Assembly: GCF_037975245.1 (NCBI RefSeq) | Contig: NC_092573.1 | Coordinates: 10,728,501-10,792,500 of the forward strand | DNA length: 64,000 nt | Direction: 5' to 3' | Source: Apostichopus japonicus | Taxonomy: Eukaryota; Echinodermata; Holothuroidea; Aspidochirotida; Stichopodidae | Shown: positions 1 through 12,409 of the stretch, piece by piece | Position numbering within the stretch: the stretch's first letter is position 1 | Layout: every line of letters starts with the position of its first letter | Notes under the pieces: model-generated | The model's input: the letters and a program-made list of their open reading frames with translations, nothing else | Databases searched by the model: none | What the model was told of the DNA's origin: nothing | Position numbers and translations under genes: made by a program

Positions 1-58
1 GTGGATGGATGGATGGGTGGGTGGGTGGGTGGGTGAGCGGGCTGACGGGCAGACGCAG
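1..58. repeat. GGAT/GGGT tetranucleotide microsatellite
   Basis: The window opens with about three GGAT units that pass into about five GGGT units and then decay. The G-rich strand is the plus strand. It is a simple-sequence array cut by the window edge, and nothing suggests a telomere. Confidence 0.85.
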
Positions 59-2385
59 GAACGTATAGGTGGATGCTAGATCTGCCATTATAATTTGCAT
101 TGATTTGGCAGCGCACCACAGTAATTTCACAGCCTGTAAGGGGCCATGTCATTATATTTGAAAATGCATCAATTAAGTCAGTATTGCCAGTGAGAGGAAC
201 CACGTACAGAAATAACAGAAAGAAAGGAAGACTTCACATATTATTTCAACCCTTCCTTTTTGAGTTTGTTGTATACTCTCAGATCTGATCAATAAATCAA
301 AGTTTATGATGATCAAGATCATTTTGCCATCATCTGCATCAACTCAACTATAGAGGGGCAAGGTATAGCTGTTTTTCCCGAGCGGTAACGGCTGACTATT
401 TTTTAAATGAAGGCAAAGCGGTGAGGGCATCGACGAAAATTTGAAATTTGTCCCGTCCGTTGAATAAAGCCCTGTTGTTTACTTGAATGCAGTCTTCATC
501 ATTTTAATCTTCTCTTTTCAGTTTTTCTTCTTCGATGGGATGGACGGAATGAACTGACACTTTCAGTTATATGTCATCGTCACTGCAAGGAGGAAATGAG
601 AGGATGACTAGAGGGCGATGCTTGGACCTCTGATGATAACAACAATTCCAGACTTGCTGTGACACTAATGTTAAGAGACTGTACAGTTATTACATCACAT
701 TAGAGCCAAGATATTATGGGATATACAAGAACACATGACTATATAACTGACATTATAATCTCATAGACGTTCTAAAATGTTGAAGCATACCAAATTTAAT
801 TCACTCTAATCTTACCCGTCTCCATTCAACACATTACGACTGCAATCATGGTAGTAAGACTTCAGATTCGTGGATTTGAAAGGAAGAGGTCAGTACAGTG
901 TTGGTGCTGAAAGTTCATGAGGAATACTAAAACTAAATCACTTTGTTTCAACGTTTATTTGATCTAGGTATATTGTAGTGCATATGTTGAATAGAGACAG
1001 GTAGGTATGGTCATACGTAAAATTCCCAAACCAGTCTAGTTTGGAGTTTCTTTACCTATTGCCCAATCCTGACATAGGCAAAGGCTTCAACTGGGAGGAT
1101 GATATGGTCCTTTAACCTGATGATGTTTGTCATTATTACTATTAATTAAACATTTAAGCATTTATTGACGGTTTGTATCTGGCAACACACACATTAAGAG
1201 ATGATACATTGTCATGGTTCTCAAACTAGGATACTGTCTTCTATGGTAAAACTGCATTACTTTATGTGGTAGGGTGTGATCCAACAGTGTTAAAGTAAGC
1301 AAATGTTGCAGGAAAGTAAGTGGGGGGAGGGGGCGGGGTGGGAAGGGAAGGGATATGGAAGAAGGTTAAAAATCAAGAGAGATTGATTGCCAGATACAGT
1401 AAATGATGATTTGTAAAAGGTCTGAGAGCCCGCCAAATTTTGCCCAACCCAACGAATTCAATTAGAGGTTTAAAAAAGGAAAAATAACTCTGATAACCAA
1501 CCCAGACATTTACACACAATTTGTCATGAAAGAACTGGCACAAAATCCATATTAGATGCATCATGCAAGAAAAAACAGCTGTACTCAAAAGAGAAAGAAA
1601 AGAAAAAGTGAAGAAAAAGACCTGGGAATTAATACAAGTTGTCGATCTGCTTGTATTATGAGGTAAATTTAAAATACATTACTAGAAAGGTTTCATTACC
1701 CCTCCGAGATATCTTAGCAATTTGTTTAATTGGATGCAGGCAGAGTGCCTGTTCTTGCCCTTGGCTTCTTTATTAATCTATTATTACAGCTATAAATGTA
1801 TACTCTACTCGGTAATGTTAACCGACAAGCAATCTGGCATAGCTTCTGCTTATAATATTAAGAGATTGTGTTTTGAAAAGTAGATTTAAAATATAACTGT
1901 GCTTAGAAACTTCTGAAAACGAGAGAAGAGAGAGTTGGGAGAGGTAAATGGGAGCTGGGGGAGGGGGTAGGGGATTTTTATTGTTGTGATTGATTGGGAG
2001 TACATTTAATAGGTACTTCATGCAAGAAACATGAACCCATACCCCCACCCCCCTCCTTGACATTTTGTTTTCCTCCCTTAGCTTTGGCCCTTAGCTCTCT
2101 CAAGTACATTAGATGGAAAACTGGTTTACATACCACTGTTAATCTTTATTTCAGGTATATGCTAATACTGTAGTTGAATTGGGCCATAGACAACCGTGTA
2201 AATATTCTCAAGATTGAATACCTCATGCCCCCCCCTGGCAACCCCCTCCCTTCTCCCTACCAATCTAACTAAGTGCTCTTTCTGATTGGATTATAATCAA
2301 ATGACTGCTCTTAACTAGCTAGTTGTAAATGCTGTAATCTTGGATATATTTACAATGACTAAGGAGACAACAACCCAACCATCAT

Positions 2386-2452
2386 TATAATAATAATAAG
2401 TAATATTTATATAGCGCATAATCAGCAAAGCTGCTCAAAGCACTTTACAAAT
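2386..2452 (+). repeat. AAT-led interspersed repeat fragment (TTTATATAGCGC type)
   Basis: A short AAT run is followed by TTTATATAGCGC and then by a CAAAGCACTTTACAA-like block. This arrangement is familiar from dispersed repeats in many marine invertebrate genomes, which is recollection rather than a search result. Only the first ~65 bp are recognisable, and the A-rich sequence downstream may be its degenerate body. Confidence 0.45.
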
Positions 2453-2823
2453 GTAAAACCTAAAAACAAATAGTAACAAAAACCAAAATATTAAATAAAT
2501 AGAACCAATAAGGCAAAAAATGTAACTGCCAAAAACAACAATATAAAAAACACACCTGTACTACACGATACTAGAAACTAAAACGCAATAGTCCAAAACA
2601 ATTTCAGAAGTATGTTAATAGTAAAATAGATTAAATCATAGTCAATGTTTAAATATAAATAAGTATGAGAAATTATTGATCCCTAGCCTGCCATATTCTG
2701 GATTGTATCAAATAAAGGTGGGTGTGGTACGTGTGATCCTGGTTACACGATATGGAAGGTATGTTTTCTAGCTTATGATTGGTCCCTTCTGCAAAGAATT
2801 GGTTAATGAATACTGCCATCTAA

Positions 2824-2890
2824 AGGCTGAATAGCTCAGTAGCGAGAGCATAGGACTGTTTGAACTCAGGTTTGAATCCAGTTCTAGTCA
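2824..2890 (+). repeat. tRNA-derived SINE head or tRNA pseudogene
   Basis: An A-box-like TAGCTCAGTAG begins near 2832, and a B-box-like GGTTTGAATCC lies at 2869-2879, spaced as in a tRNA gene. No clean cloverleaf can be folded: the anticodon arm is shortened and the acceptor strands do not pair well. It therefore reads as a degenerate pol III promoter head, from a SINE or a tRNA pseudogene, not as a working tRNA. Confidence 0.5.
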
Positions 2891-5059
2891 AAAGATTTCA
2901 TTACCCTTTTCATATCTGTAGTTTCCACAACTTGATAAGAGCTCCCTCCCCCCCCCCCCCCCCCAAAAAGAGGCTAGGATGGGATTCCAACCTGTGGCTT
3001 CAGGTTTACAGTTTACTTCCTCTATTAATTCCCAGTTAGTTTTCCTTTGTTGATTTAAAAAATTCAATAGTTAATTGAATGATGGAAGTTAACACGACCA
3101 AGTATTGATACAAAAATTTGCTCATTTGAAATGAATGTTTTTTCGTGATTGGTTGAGTTTAGAGAAACAGCACACATTTTTTTATGACATGTATTCAAAC
3201 TGTGACAATGAAATCCAATGAGGTGAATAAATAAATAACTTGAAAACCTTATGACATTTGAAATGTTTTAGTCTTCATTTTGCAGTGATGTTTTCTTTAT
3301 GATTGGCAAGTACAGGTAAGCAGGAAGACCAGCTTTGAGAAATATTCGGAGGCGACTGAAGAGGGTTCAATATGGGAGGGGAGGGTGAAGAGCACAGATC
3401 CCTGATTGGCAGTGAGACACACATTTAACTGACACCTTTTCAAAGCCGTTTGCCTCAATCAGAGATTTGAATGTCTAATTAAACTCCCTTCAATGTCAAT
3501 CTGGGAATAATCTGGAAGATCTGAGCCTCTCTAGGACGATACTATTAAAAACTATCGAGCAATTGTTAGCATTCTGAAATGTAAGGTCAATACTGATGAG
3601 ATTTAAAAGCTCATTAGGTTCAAAGGGAATGAAATACTGATTTTTTACCGAGATGGAGAAGTTTCAATTTTCAAAGAGTGTGTATGGGATATGATGAGAA
3701 AGCTGTCAAATAACAGAGTCTGTTAAATAATGCATTCTTTTCTGTCAACAGTTCCAAATTAGAGAGAGAGTTGGAGAGAGACAATTTGCTCTAAGTTAAC
3801 AATTGTTCCAGCAACAATTACAGGATCAGTTTGAATTAACTGGAACACAAATCAATTATCTTCTTCAGGGCCGTTCCCAAATTAGTTTCCGATTGCAGTA
3901 GCATACTTGTATGGAAGACATGTGTTCTTACTTATTAACCTTACGGACACAAAACAAAAACGGTTTTAAATTGCTTACTGTAGCTGATTTGCAGCAAGTT
4001 ACTTTACTCAGTATTGCTTTGGTTTAGATAAGCTTGAAATAGGATGCAACTGTATCTACTTAAGGTTTCCACTAACTTCGAAGTAACGTGTGTTCGCACG
4101 GTAATTGCAAGCGAGTTTCTACAGCATTCAACTTTATTGGCAAGCCGCATATGACGGAGTTCATCTTACCAGTATTGGAAAGACAGAATTACATTTAGTC
4201 TCTTATATGTTTAGGTCTTTCCCAAATGAAGGAAAACCACTGAGTTCAATGAAAAACAGCTTCAGACTTTGGTTTTTACAAAAGATTTCATTTTACAAAA
4301 AAGTTTTATTGATAAGATTTCATTTCAGAATTCTGTTTGCTTTTATGTAAGGTTGTTTTTGTACTTTTGTTTCAAAACATATTTTGCAATGTTTTTTGGG
4401 GGGGAGAGAAACCAAATATTTTCACAAAGCAGTTTTTGAGAAAGATATTTGGAGAAAACAGCAAAAACTTCTTTCACAAAATCAAACAGCCTTTTCTAAA
4501 TTACCTTTCTTGAAGAAAAAAAGTGGAACATGCTTTATATCACTATTGGTACAAATCTACCAGACTGTGGTTTCTGTTTTCAAACTTTATCAACAAGCTT
4601 ACTTTGCTCTGTCACAATTCAACATTAATGAACTGTTATCCTTTTAGGTTTAGGCTTTTAGCATGTAAAAATAAGCAATTACAACAATTACTAACTGTTT
4701 GAAGTTGAATGTCTATGAGCCCTGTGTGTATCCCCCCCCCCATCCAGCCCACCCCCATCCTGGTCCAGCACATTGTTACATTCTTGAAGTGTCTGCTCAG
4801 GAGACAAATCATGAGTTTCATCCGGGTTAAATAATGATCGCGAGCTCCATAACACATAGCAGTGACATATAAGAAAATGTTAACAAGTGAACAGTGGGGG
4901 AGGGGGGGATGGTTAGATCAAACCTGTGACCATGCAGCTTGGGCATCTTCCATGCACAGCTGAGCATTTCCTAGATTACCTAAATGGGGCAGAAAGTTTT
5001 AACATTTTCTCAATATTAGACTAATTTATCTCACAATCTTGATTTTTCTTTCCTGAACT

Positions 5060-5470
5060 TTTTACTACATGATTTCGACTTTTCCACGAAATTTGCAACT
5101 TTTATTCCTCGAAAATTGGTCATTTGTGTTCGAAATTTCCATCTGTCATACCAAATTGTTGGCATGTCATTTAAAAATGTTGACTCCTGCTTTTCTTATT
5201 TCGGGTATTTTTTAAAAATTCATTTCAGTATTGTGTTCGCCTTACAACTTCGACAAACATATATCAGACTTTCGATTTTGTTATGGAAACTTGGACTATA
5301 TATTATATCTCGACATCATTTGCATTCATTCTTCGACACTGCGATATTTTATAACAAAATTTCGAAACATAAAAAGTTCCACTTTATCTTTTAACATGTT
5401 ATGATATCGGTTTGAGCCGACTTATTCCTTGACGTTGCGACTTTTTATCTTAAATGTTCGACTATTTTAG
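5060..5470. repeat. Degenerate TTCGA-rich low-complexity block
   Basis: This AT-rich stretch repeatedly uses TTCGA, TCGAA and CGACTTTT words in irregular spacing, unlike the flanking DNA where CG is sparse. No fixed period was found. It may be an old decayed satellite. Open reading frames inside it look accidental. Confidence 0.4.
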
Positions 5471-6436
5471 CTAAGCATATCATTTTTCTTTAATTGATAG
5501 GGTTAGGATGGCACTAAGGAAGGTTTAGGGTAGTCTAAGCCTAACGTAAGCAACGACTGAGGGTAACGAAAGGTTCACATAAATGTTGAAATGCCGGTGT
5601 TCCAGCCAACTTTGGACGTATTGTCAAGACTTCGAGAGAAAAAAGAGGCGAAAATTCTACATGCATGATAAGCTAAATTGTATAGTTAAATGAGTACGTG
5701 GTGCTGTAAACTGAATTACATCTATATACAGGAGGGAAGTTTATGTAGAAATGTTAATTGCCATAAAGTAATTGGCCTAGCGATAAATCTGCCAACCGTG
5801 ACTCTCAAACAAGCTAATTGTTTCATAATTCAACGTATGATTCTCGTCAGTATAGTTCGGTTATTCAATTGGTAGGCTACGGTACACTTAATTGGACTAC
5901 GACAACGCGGCAATTAGCCAATTTGGTTTCGACTCTGATATTGTAGTGAATCAACCTTAATGTATCAATACCTACAAGTTCACTGCATTAAGTCTCTGTA
6001 AGTGCCTTGCAACAAAAAACACATTATGGTCATACCATTCTATTGAGAAGATCATGTGAGTTTGTAAATTTTGTGAAGGTCATTGAATGTATCTCGCAGT
6101 TGGTAGAGCCGAGGTGCCTTATCATCGTGGCAATTGCATGTGCCAGATTTATCATTGTCATGTAGGACCCCTTAGTACAACCAGGGAACTGGAACACAGC
6201 TCTCTGCTACGACTCTACAGGTGTACTAATATTCTTTAAAAAAAAAGTGTGTGGCGAGTCACTGGAGCCTTGGGAGTCATTGACTATTTTTAACAAGCAT
6301 CCGCGTTCCAGGGAGAGAAAAAAAGTAGCCTATGTTGTAACTTATATCTAGAATATACCTTCTACTTGCAAGTTATATCACTTATGATTACTTTAAAATA
6401 GTTTGGGATATCTGATATTGCGGAATATAACGATGC

Positions 6437-7218
6437 CAAGGGCGGCGGAACCGGGAGGCACAGGGGGCACGTGCCCCCCCCACTTTTCCTAAGGTTAAAA
6501 ATGTGCCCATTTCTACATAAATATTTGTAAATAAAAAAAGAGTTTACAAAGCGAAACCCACGTCGAATGAAACATTTCGGGAAGTTTTAAATGTTTACTA
6601 CCACAGGCGTAGGAGCCCAATTTGATTTTGGGGGGGGGGACTGTAACGACTTGCCCGAAAAATGTTACCAAAATTGTTCGCGCGCTACGCGCGCGTTAAA
6701 CATCTTAGTGTGCATATCATATAGGCATGCGTTGGTTATTACATCGCATGCCAATAACATACAATCATTTGCCGTCTTATAACCCTTCCAAATTGGTTAT
6801 AATTATTGGCAAAGTCGTTACAATAATAATGATCATAATAATATCAGTTTAACCATTGAAAAACACATAGAAAATTATTTTTCTTTCAGTATTTTCACAT
6901 ATTTCATTTGCTTTCATGCATGTATCGATCGCGTGTGCAGGGACTTGGACTTTATAATGATTTCACCTCATTTTGCCTTTTTCCTTGTTTCCCAATTTGC
7001 ACATTAGATATTGCAATGCTAGTATGCATTGTTTCCTTGAGGGGGTAGGGGGGGGGTGGCGTTGATGGAGTGATGATACGCAAATAAGATAATACAATAA
7101 GAGTTATAAAGGGTACTAAATATCAGGCTGCATTAGGCCAATCGAATTTCTGCAAAGTGCCCTTCGACGTTGGTGCCCCCCCCCCCCCCCCAGATTAAAA
7201 GTGCTTCCGCCGCCTTTG
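6437..7218 (+). mobile_element. Non-autonomous hAT-like element, 782 bp
   Basis: The left end reads CAAGGGCGGCGGAA and the right end is its near-perfect inverse, TTCCGCCGCCTTTG. Both sides carry the same 8-bp sequence AACGATGC (6429-6436 and 7219-7226), the target duplication length typical of hAT transposons. No transposase frame is present, so it must be mobilised in trans. The interior includes a CG-rich GCGCGC palindrome and a C16 tract near the right end. Its interior is related in inverted orientation to the element at 22749-23804. Confidence 0.85.
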
Positions 7219-7673
7219 AACGATGCCCTTTTCCGAACTGCAGTTGCACTTTCTGCCATAAAATGACATTATGGAAGTGCAGATCATCATAGTGACGTCA
7301 TTCACTGACCTGAGTGTTGTTCAAGGTCGTTGCAGTGATTGCAAATTCCTAAATTCGTATCAATTACGAAGACGAAAAAATCGATGTTGTAGTTCCCTTT
7401 TTATAACTTCCCGGTGTGCTATTTGAAAAATTAAAAAAATATGTTGTTTTAATAGTAGAATGCAATCTACACTCTGTGTAAAACTTTTGAGTTTGTTTTC
7501 ACGTCATTATTGGTCTACTTTTAAGTTGAAATGGCTTGCCATTGGTACAGTCCGCCGAACCCGTAAAGTATTTGGCATTATCAATGTTTACGTTCTGGTC
7601 TCTGAAATTCAGTTGTTCGGAGACGACGAAATAATAAGTAAATACTAACAAAGTGAAGTTAAACAGGTTAAAA

Positions 7674-10600
7674 ATGAGGATTCCCCGTCTTCATGTGATG
7701 TCGTTTGCTCTGCTGATTTTTACTGAGCTGTTTCACCAGGCGGTCAAAGGTAATGTCTCAAAAAGTGTATTTCTTCTCATTTATAATTAGTCATTGTCAA
7801 ACTTCCTTTTATGTCAACGTAGGTAGCTATTGCGCGACAGTTTTATGTTGTTGACAAGATTTGTTAACTAGATAACATGCAAGTTATATCTTCCAGGACG
7901 GTTCACTTTTAATTTAAACAATGGTAAGCATTATTGCACAACTGGGCATGTAAATCATGAAATTCGGCTTTAGGAGCCAAGCTGGCTTTACGTCTTCTAA
8001 TTTTGCAGAAAAGTATAGCCAGTTTGACCACATTGTGCCCCATATTCTTTAATGGGAACTTTGCCAGTACACCTAATGCAACTGAGATTAGCCTACTGAC
8101 ACTGTTCCATGATGGATTGTGGGTATGATGTACGAAGTCTAGAGAGTAGTCAAATACACTAGCAGTTGTTCTCATGCAGTTGAAGTTACCAATTGATTTT
8201 GTTTGACATAAGTGTTAAAATACATTTAAACCCTAAGTCACTGGTTGGAAGCTTAGAATATTAGGCAAACATTTGTATGTATTTTATTTTTAGATCCTTC
8301 TGCAAGCAGGAACATGTGAAGAAGCCTCGTTGGCTTATCAAAGCAGCAAGCTGACCGAAGTCAGTCTCTTAGATTCATATTAAATGTCCATGATTATGAC
8401 TTGTCAATTGTCAACAACTTTGTAACTGGACGACATACATTAATCTTGGAGTGACTCAAACTTTTCTTTTCTCTTTTCAATTTGCTTGCAGTATCCATAG
8501 TCAGTTTTTCATTGTTGATTCTAAATAAGAAGAAAACATTTTATGAGATTAATAACATTCCTGTTGATGCATCATCATACAGTAAAACATTTATAAACTT
8601 GCAGACCCACTTATATGGTCAGTAGGAATAATTTTTCAAGTGAAATATAAGCTAGGTTGAATTTTTTAGAACTATAAACCTGGTTCTTTTGTACTCTGTG
8701 ACAGCTGACATTGAATTTAAATTTAAAGATGTAAATGGATTGAGCTTTGAAAGTAGAGAACGTAAAGTTTGCAAGCTAAACTCATGTTATCTCAGGTTTC
8801 CATCAATGTCTTATTCTACACAGGAACAACCACAGTTGCCCAGCAGGATGTACCAACATTAGCAACCATGACAGATGACGTCACTACCCAACCACCAAGT
8901 GAAGCAACCACTTTACACCAGACAGTAACAACGAAGACCAGCACAGTGACTAGTCAGACTGATTCTCCTGATTACACAGACAGTTTTAGCACAGAATATC
9001 CTCAGCAATATGATTTTTGCCCAAGCCAGCTGCCTTGCAATCAACTCAGTGGTGATTGCCTAGACTGTAATATGACATCAGCATGTATTTATGGACGGCA
9101 GTATAATATCACATGCATCCCAAAGTCTGGCTTAGATTGTACAGTAAGTTCTGTCTTTGTATTTACATAAAGTATCAAGAGATTCTCACGTATATAAGCC
9201 AAAACATGATTGAATGCTGATTAAAGTTTTAATTAACAGAAAAATTTGTTATTGTTAAACAAATAAATACCTGTAGACATGGCTCTACATTACCGTGCAA
9301 ACACTTGAAAATATTCACTATGTACTTAGCCTGCCAATTCATTTGGGTTACTCTGCTTGATCGAGAGGTGTCCATATCCCAGTGATCACTGATCAACATA
9401 TATGGAATTGTTCTACATCAAAAATCTAGCATAAGAGTGAAGAATATGTGATAAGCAACCACTGTTTATGAACCTTTAACAGTGCATATCATTTGTCAAC
9501 TGTTACAGTAGAGGCTGTGTTAGATATTAAACATCTCATTTATATATTTGTATGATCCGCATTTTATTGAAACAGATTAAAGAAATTTTAATTCTTCCTT
9601 TCATACCCAAATTCTCTATTGCAAGAGTGATGAAACATGCATTTTCAAATGTAGTGATATCAGAGAGATACTAGATATTTAGTATCTTAAAATGATATCA
9701 AATAAATACTTAGTATATTAAATGATATCAAATAGCTACTTATCATCTTTGAATCTTGGTTCTTCTTCTTTCTTATAGGGACCACAAGAAGTTCAAAGGA
9801 CCTATAAATGCAAATACTGTTATCAGACAGAACCTTGGGAACAGATTTGTACCCCTGCCAATAACTGTACGGTTAATTCATGTCCTAAAACAATGGTGCA
9901 AGTAAACTGTTCAGTCTTGGATGATGTTTTATGTCTTGGTAAGTCTGCAAATATTCTTGGAATGAAGTAAATGGTGATTCTGTTTAAAATGCAACAGCAC
10001 AGCTGATTTCCTTCTAATCTTCATTAGCAATCTTCAAACCTATTATTGTGGATTTTGAGTTTCAAGAATTTAAATTGTTGCATGAAATTGTGTTCAGTGG
10101 TACGCTGTAAGCTTAAGTATGTATGAAAAGATGTTTTTTACCACAATTTTCTCATCTTTATATCTTGTTGTATATATCTAATTCACTAAATGTTGAGGTG
10201 TTTTGTATTCATGAGACAAAAGATAATGTGCAGATTGTCTCTTTCTATCTGTGAACTTAGTTCAGCCTGAAGTTTCTGACTGAATTCTTTCCAAACCATA
10301 GGGTTACTATCTTTTTCTTCAGTTGAATCTTTTAAACTGATTTTCTCACCATCCTATTAGGTAACAGAAGATTTTATAAGAAAAAAGAATGCAACTGGAC
10401 ATCTGGTTATAAGTGGTCTACTGCCTTTATTCTGAGGTAAGACTATCACCAAATATATGCAGAAGTGTGAACAGGTAGATTCTGGAATGGCTGAGAAAGG
10501 GTTCCGTCTAAGTGCAGATCTGGGAATACATACACCTGGTGGGAGTGAAGCTTAGAATATTGAATTATTGACAACTTTGTAGTACAGAAAGTTGACAAAC

Positions 10601-11523
10601 TTTTCAGATCATAAGAAGTGGTGTTATGTGTCAAAACATCTCCCTTAGGCCCATGCCATATATTTTGCAAAATGTCAACTGATTCACTCTCTTCAGATAA
10701 AGTAAGGAAATTGCAAATCACTTACTTTTTTTCTATCATCACAATGAATTACTTATTAATATTTGACACTGAATAAATTGGTGCTTTTACCAAGTGGATA
10801 AAGGCATTGGAAGCAAAGAGGCTTAGCAAACCGGAGGTTTGGGGTTCGATACCCGGCCGGGTTATAGTAAGGGTGGGTTTTTCATCCAAGAGTTATCTAT
10901 GGTTTTCCCATCTTAAAGTGACTGTCTAATTTCAAAAGATTCCAAATTCAAGATAAAATGTTGAATTGGAAGCCACCCGTAGTGAAATTGGTATAAATTC
11001 ATAAGCCTGTGCGGGCTCCTCCCCCATTCCTGGTCGCTTAAGTATCGTAAAAAAGAGTTGCCTGATTATTATTATTATTGTTATATTATATTGTTATATA
11101 ATTGTTATTATTAATTTATGGTCAAGCATATCTTAATTCACAAATCACTTTACATGACCACCAGACAATGAGATTTTACACTGTGACAACATGTAATTTT
11201 TGCAGTTACCAGTATTTTGGTTTATGGTCGTAATTTATTCTCCTCTCTCTCACAGGTAAATTTCTATCTATACATTTCTATCATTTACGTTATTTCCTGA
11301 TAAAGCTTCAGATTTCCAACTAACAGCCCTATTTCATCGTTTCTCTCCGTTGTCTAGCATCACTCTAGGTGGGTTCGGTGTAGATCGGTTCTACCTCGGT
11401 TACTGGGAGAGCGGCCTCGGTAAATTGTTCAGCTTCGGAGGGATCGGAATCTGGACTTTGATAGATATTCTCCTGATAGCCGTGGGTTACATTCCTCCCG
11501 GAGATGGTTCTGTCTACGTATAG
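7674..11523 (+). CDS. TM2D3: TM2 domain-containing protein 3 (almondex-like)
   Basis: Five coding exons join in frame to 265 residues: 7674-7749, 8824-9143, 9779-9938, 10361-10436 and 11358-11523 (stop TAG). Residues 1-26 form a signal peptide beginning MRIPRLHVMSF. A Thr/Ser-rich stretch follows, then a Cys-rich luminal region with several N-x-S/T sites. The C-terminal TM2 domain has two hydrophobic segments joined by the conserved DRF motif (about residues 220-222, in GVDRFYLGYW) and ends GDGSVYV. Human TM2D3 is about 247 residues with the same layout. The fly orthologue almondex acts in embryonic Notch signalling, and the protein sits in secretory membranes. The start is chosen because it gives the signal peptide and the first donor (GTAATG) in the right phase. 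The gene is convergent with DDX49. Splice sites are read by eye, without transcript support. Confidence 0.93.
8273..8461 (+). repeat. Dispersed repeat, copy 1 of 2 (TM2D3 intron 1)
   Basis: About 185 bp here matches 35654-35840 in the same orientation, with scattered substitutions. Shared blocks include TGCAAGCAGGAAC, GAAGAAGCC and GACCGAAGTCAGTCTCTTA, and both copies end at a GACTCAAAC block. It contains a short CCTTCTGCAAGCAGG hairpin. It has no visible coding capacity. It is probably the end fragment of a retroelement, class undetermined. Confidence 0.8.
10784..11100 (+). mobile_element. tRNA-derived SINE with ATT-type tail (TM2D3 intron 4)
   Basis: An A-box-like AAGTGGATAAAGGC near 10791 and a consensus B box GGTTCGATACC (10843-10853) form a pol III promoter at the head. 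A body of about 200 bp unrelated to tRNA follows, and it ends in a run of ATT repeats from about 11066. This three-part structure is characteristic of tRNA-derived SINEs. No target duplication was located with confidence. The right boundary is approximate because the tail is simple sequence. Confidence 0.7.
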
Positions 11524-11791
11524 TGAAATCATTTCCGTACGAGTGCGGCGTCAGTATAGATTGAAACGGTGGATGGAGGCCTCTGTGCCGTGAGATGAAA
11601 GAGGGATGAGAACTGAAACTTATCTTAACATTGTTTGAGGTGGATAAACACTGGGCAAACCTTGGCTGAAGGTGGCTGCAAAACAGAATAGTGCTGCTCT
11701 TGTGCAAGTTTATTCAACAACCCACCAGTTTGTCGGCCACAACAGTTTACCTCCCATGCAACTCCTGGCTGATATTGTGTGATAGGGAGAC

Positions 11792-11797
11792 AATAAA
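11792..11797 (+). terminator. Candidate poly(A) signal of TM2D3
   Basis: AATAAA occurs 269 bp past the TM2D3 stop codon. It is the first canonical hexamer found downstream. The use of this site is inferred. Confidence 0.4.
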
Positions 11798-12037
11798 AAA
11801 CACAGTCATTATCAGCATAAACAGTTGGTAGGGTGCAGGGGGTGTGGGGGGGAGGGGCAGAGAAAGGGAAGATATGGGAGATCAACTTGTTAAGGCAAAA
11901 AACAGTTGTGAATTTATTGGATGGTTGAAAGGTTGAGAAACTAGGGTTTAAAGACTGATACTTGCAGTTTTTACAACGTCCCTCATAAGCTCTGTCCCTC
12001 CTAAGAACATTCATCATTGAAATATTTTGGCAACTGC

Positions 12038-12409
12038 TTAGAGGCATTGAAGACTCGCCCCAAACCGCATGCCGCCATCTGAAAAAGTTAACCTATTGTT
12101 GCTTGCAAGTGACGTTTTGTTCGTGTCCCTACAAAATGCAGACAGTAATGAAATGTGATACCTTAATTGTTATCTTTAGCTGGACCTGAGATGTCCATCG
12201 CTGTATAGTTTGAATACTGTGCTGTGGGTATTGACCGCAGCTGTATGTACTGACTGTACACTAGTGTCTAATTACCGATGGTAGCAAGCTGTGTGTGTAT
12301 TTTCTGGGATTGATGGTGGGGTTTTAACACTTCTGTGACACCTCATTCGAAACTAGGTCAAATTACCGGCATTAGACGTTTCTTTTTGCGCAAGTCTTCA
12401 CACCCTTTA
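12038..12409 (+). mobile_element. MITE copy 1, ~372 bp, TIR with TGAAGACTCGC
   Basis: The left end TTAGAGGCATTGAAGACTCGC and the right end (read inverted) TAAAGGGTGTGAAGACTTGCG form imperfect inverted termini. The whole block is present again in inverted orientation at 54884-55252. It carries no coding frame. The flanks of this copy do not show a clear target duplication. Confidence 0.78.

Larger units (their letters stand above)
59..6428. other. Gene-free stretch upstream of TM2D3
   Basis: No convincing exon was seen on either strand. Short open frames lack conserved motifs, and none joins to a neighbour through plausible splice sites. The stretch holds a tRNA-like SINE fragment near 2.83 kb, an AATAAT-led repeat near 2.39 kb, a C17 tract at 2948-2964, and a region rich in TTCGA/TCGAA words near 5.06-5.47 kb. 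A distal exon or UTR of an upstream gene cannot be excluded. Confidence 0.5.

Noticed and set aside
4105-4647. Two open frames of 81 and 87 residues
   Set aside because: No recognisable motif, no supporting splice sites and AT-rich composition like the flanks.
6091-6180. tRNA gene candidate (TATCTCGCAGTTGGTAGAG)
   Set aside because: An A-box-like word is present, but no B box follows at suitable distance and no cloverleaf forms.
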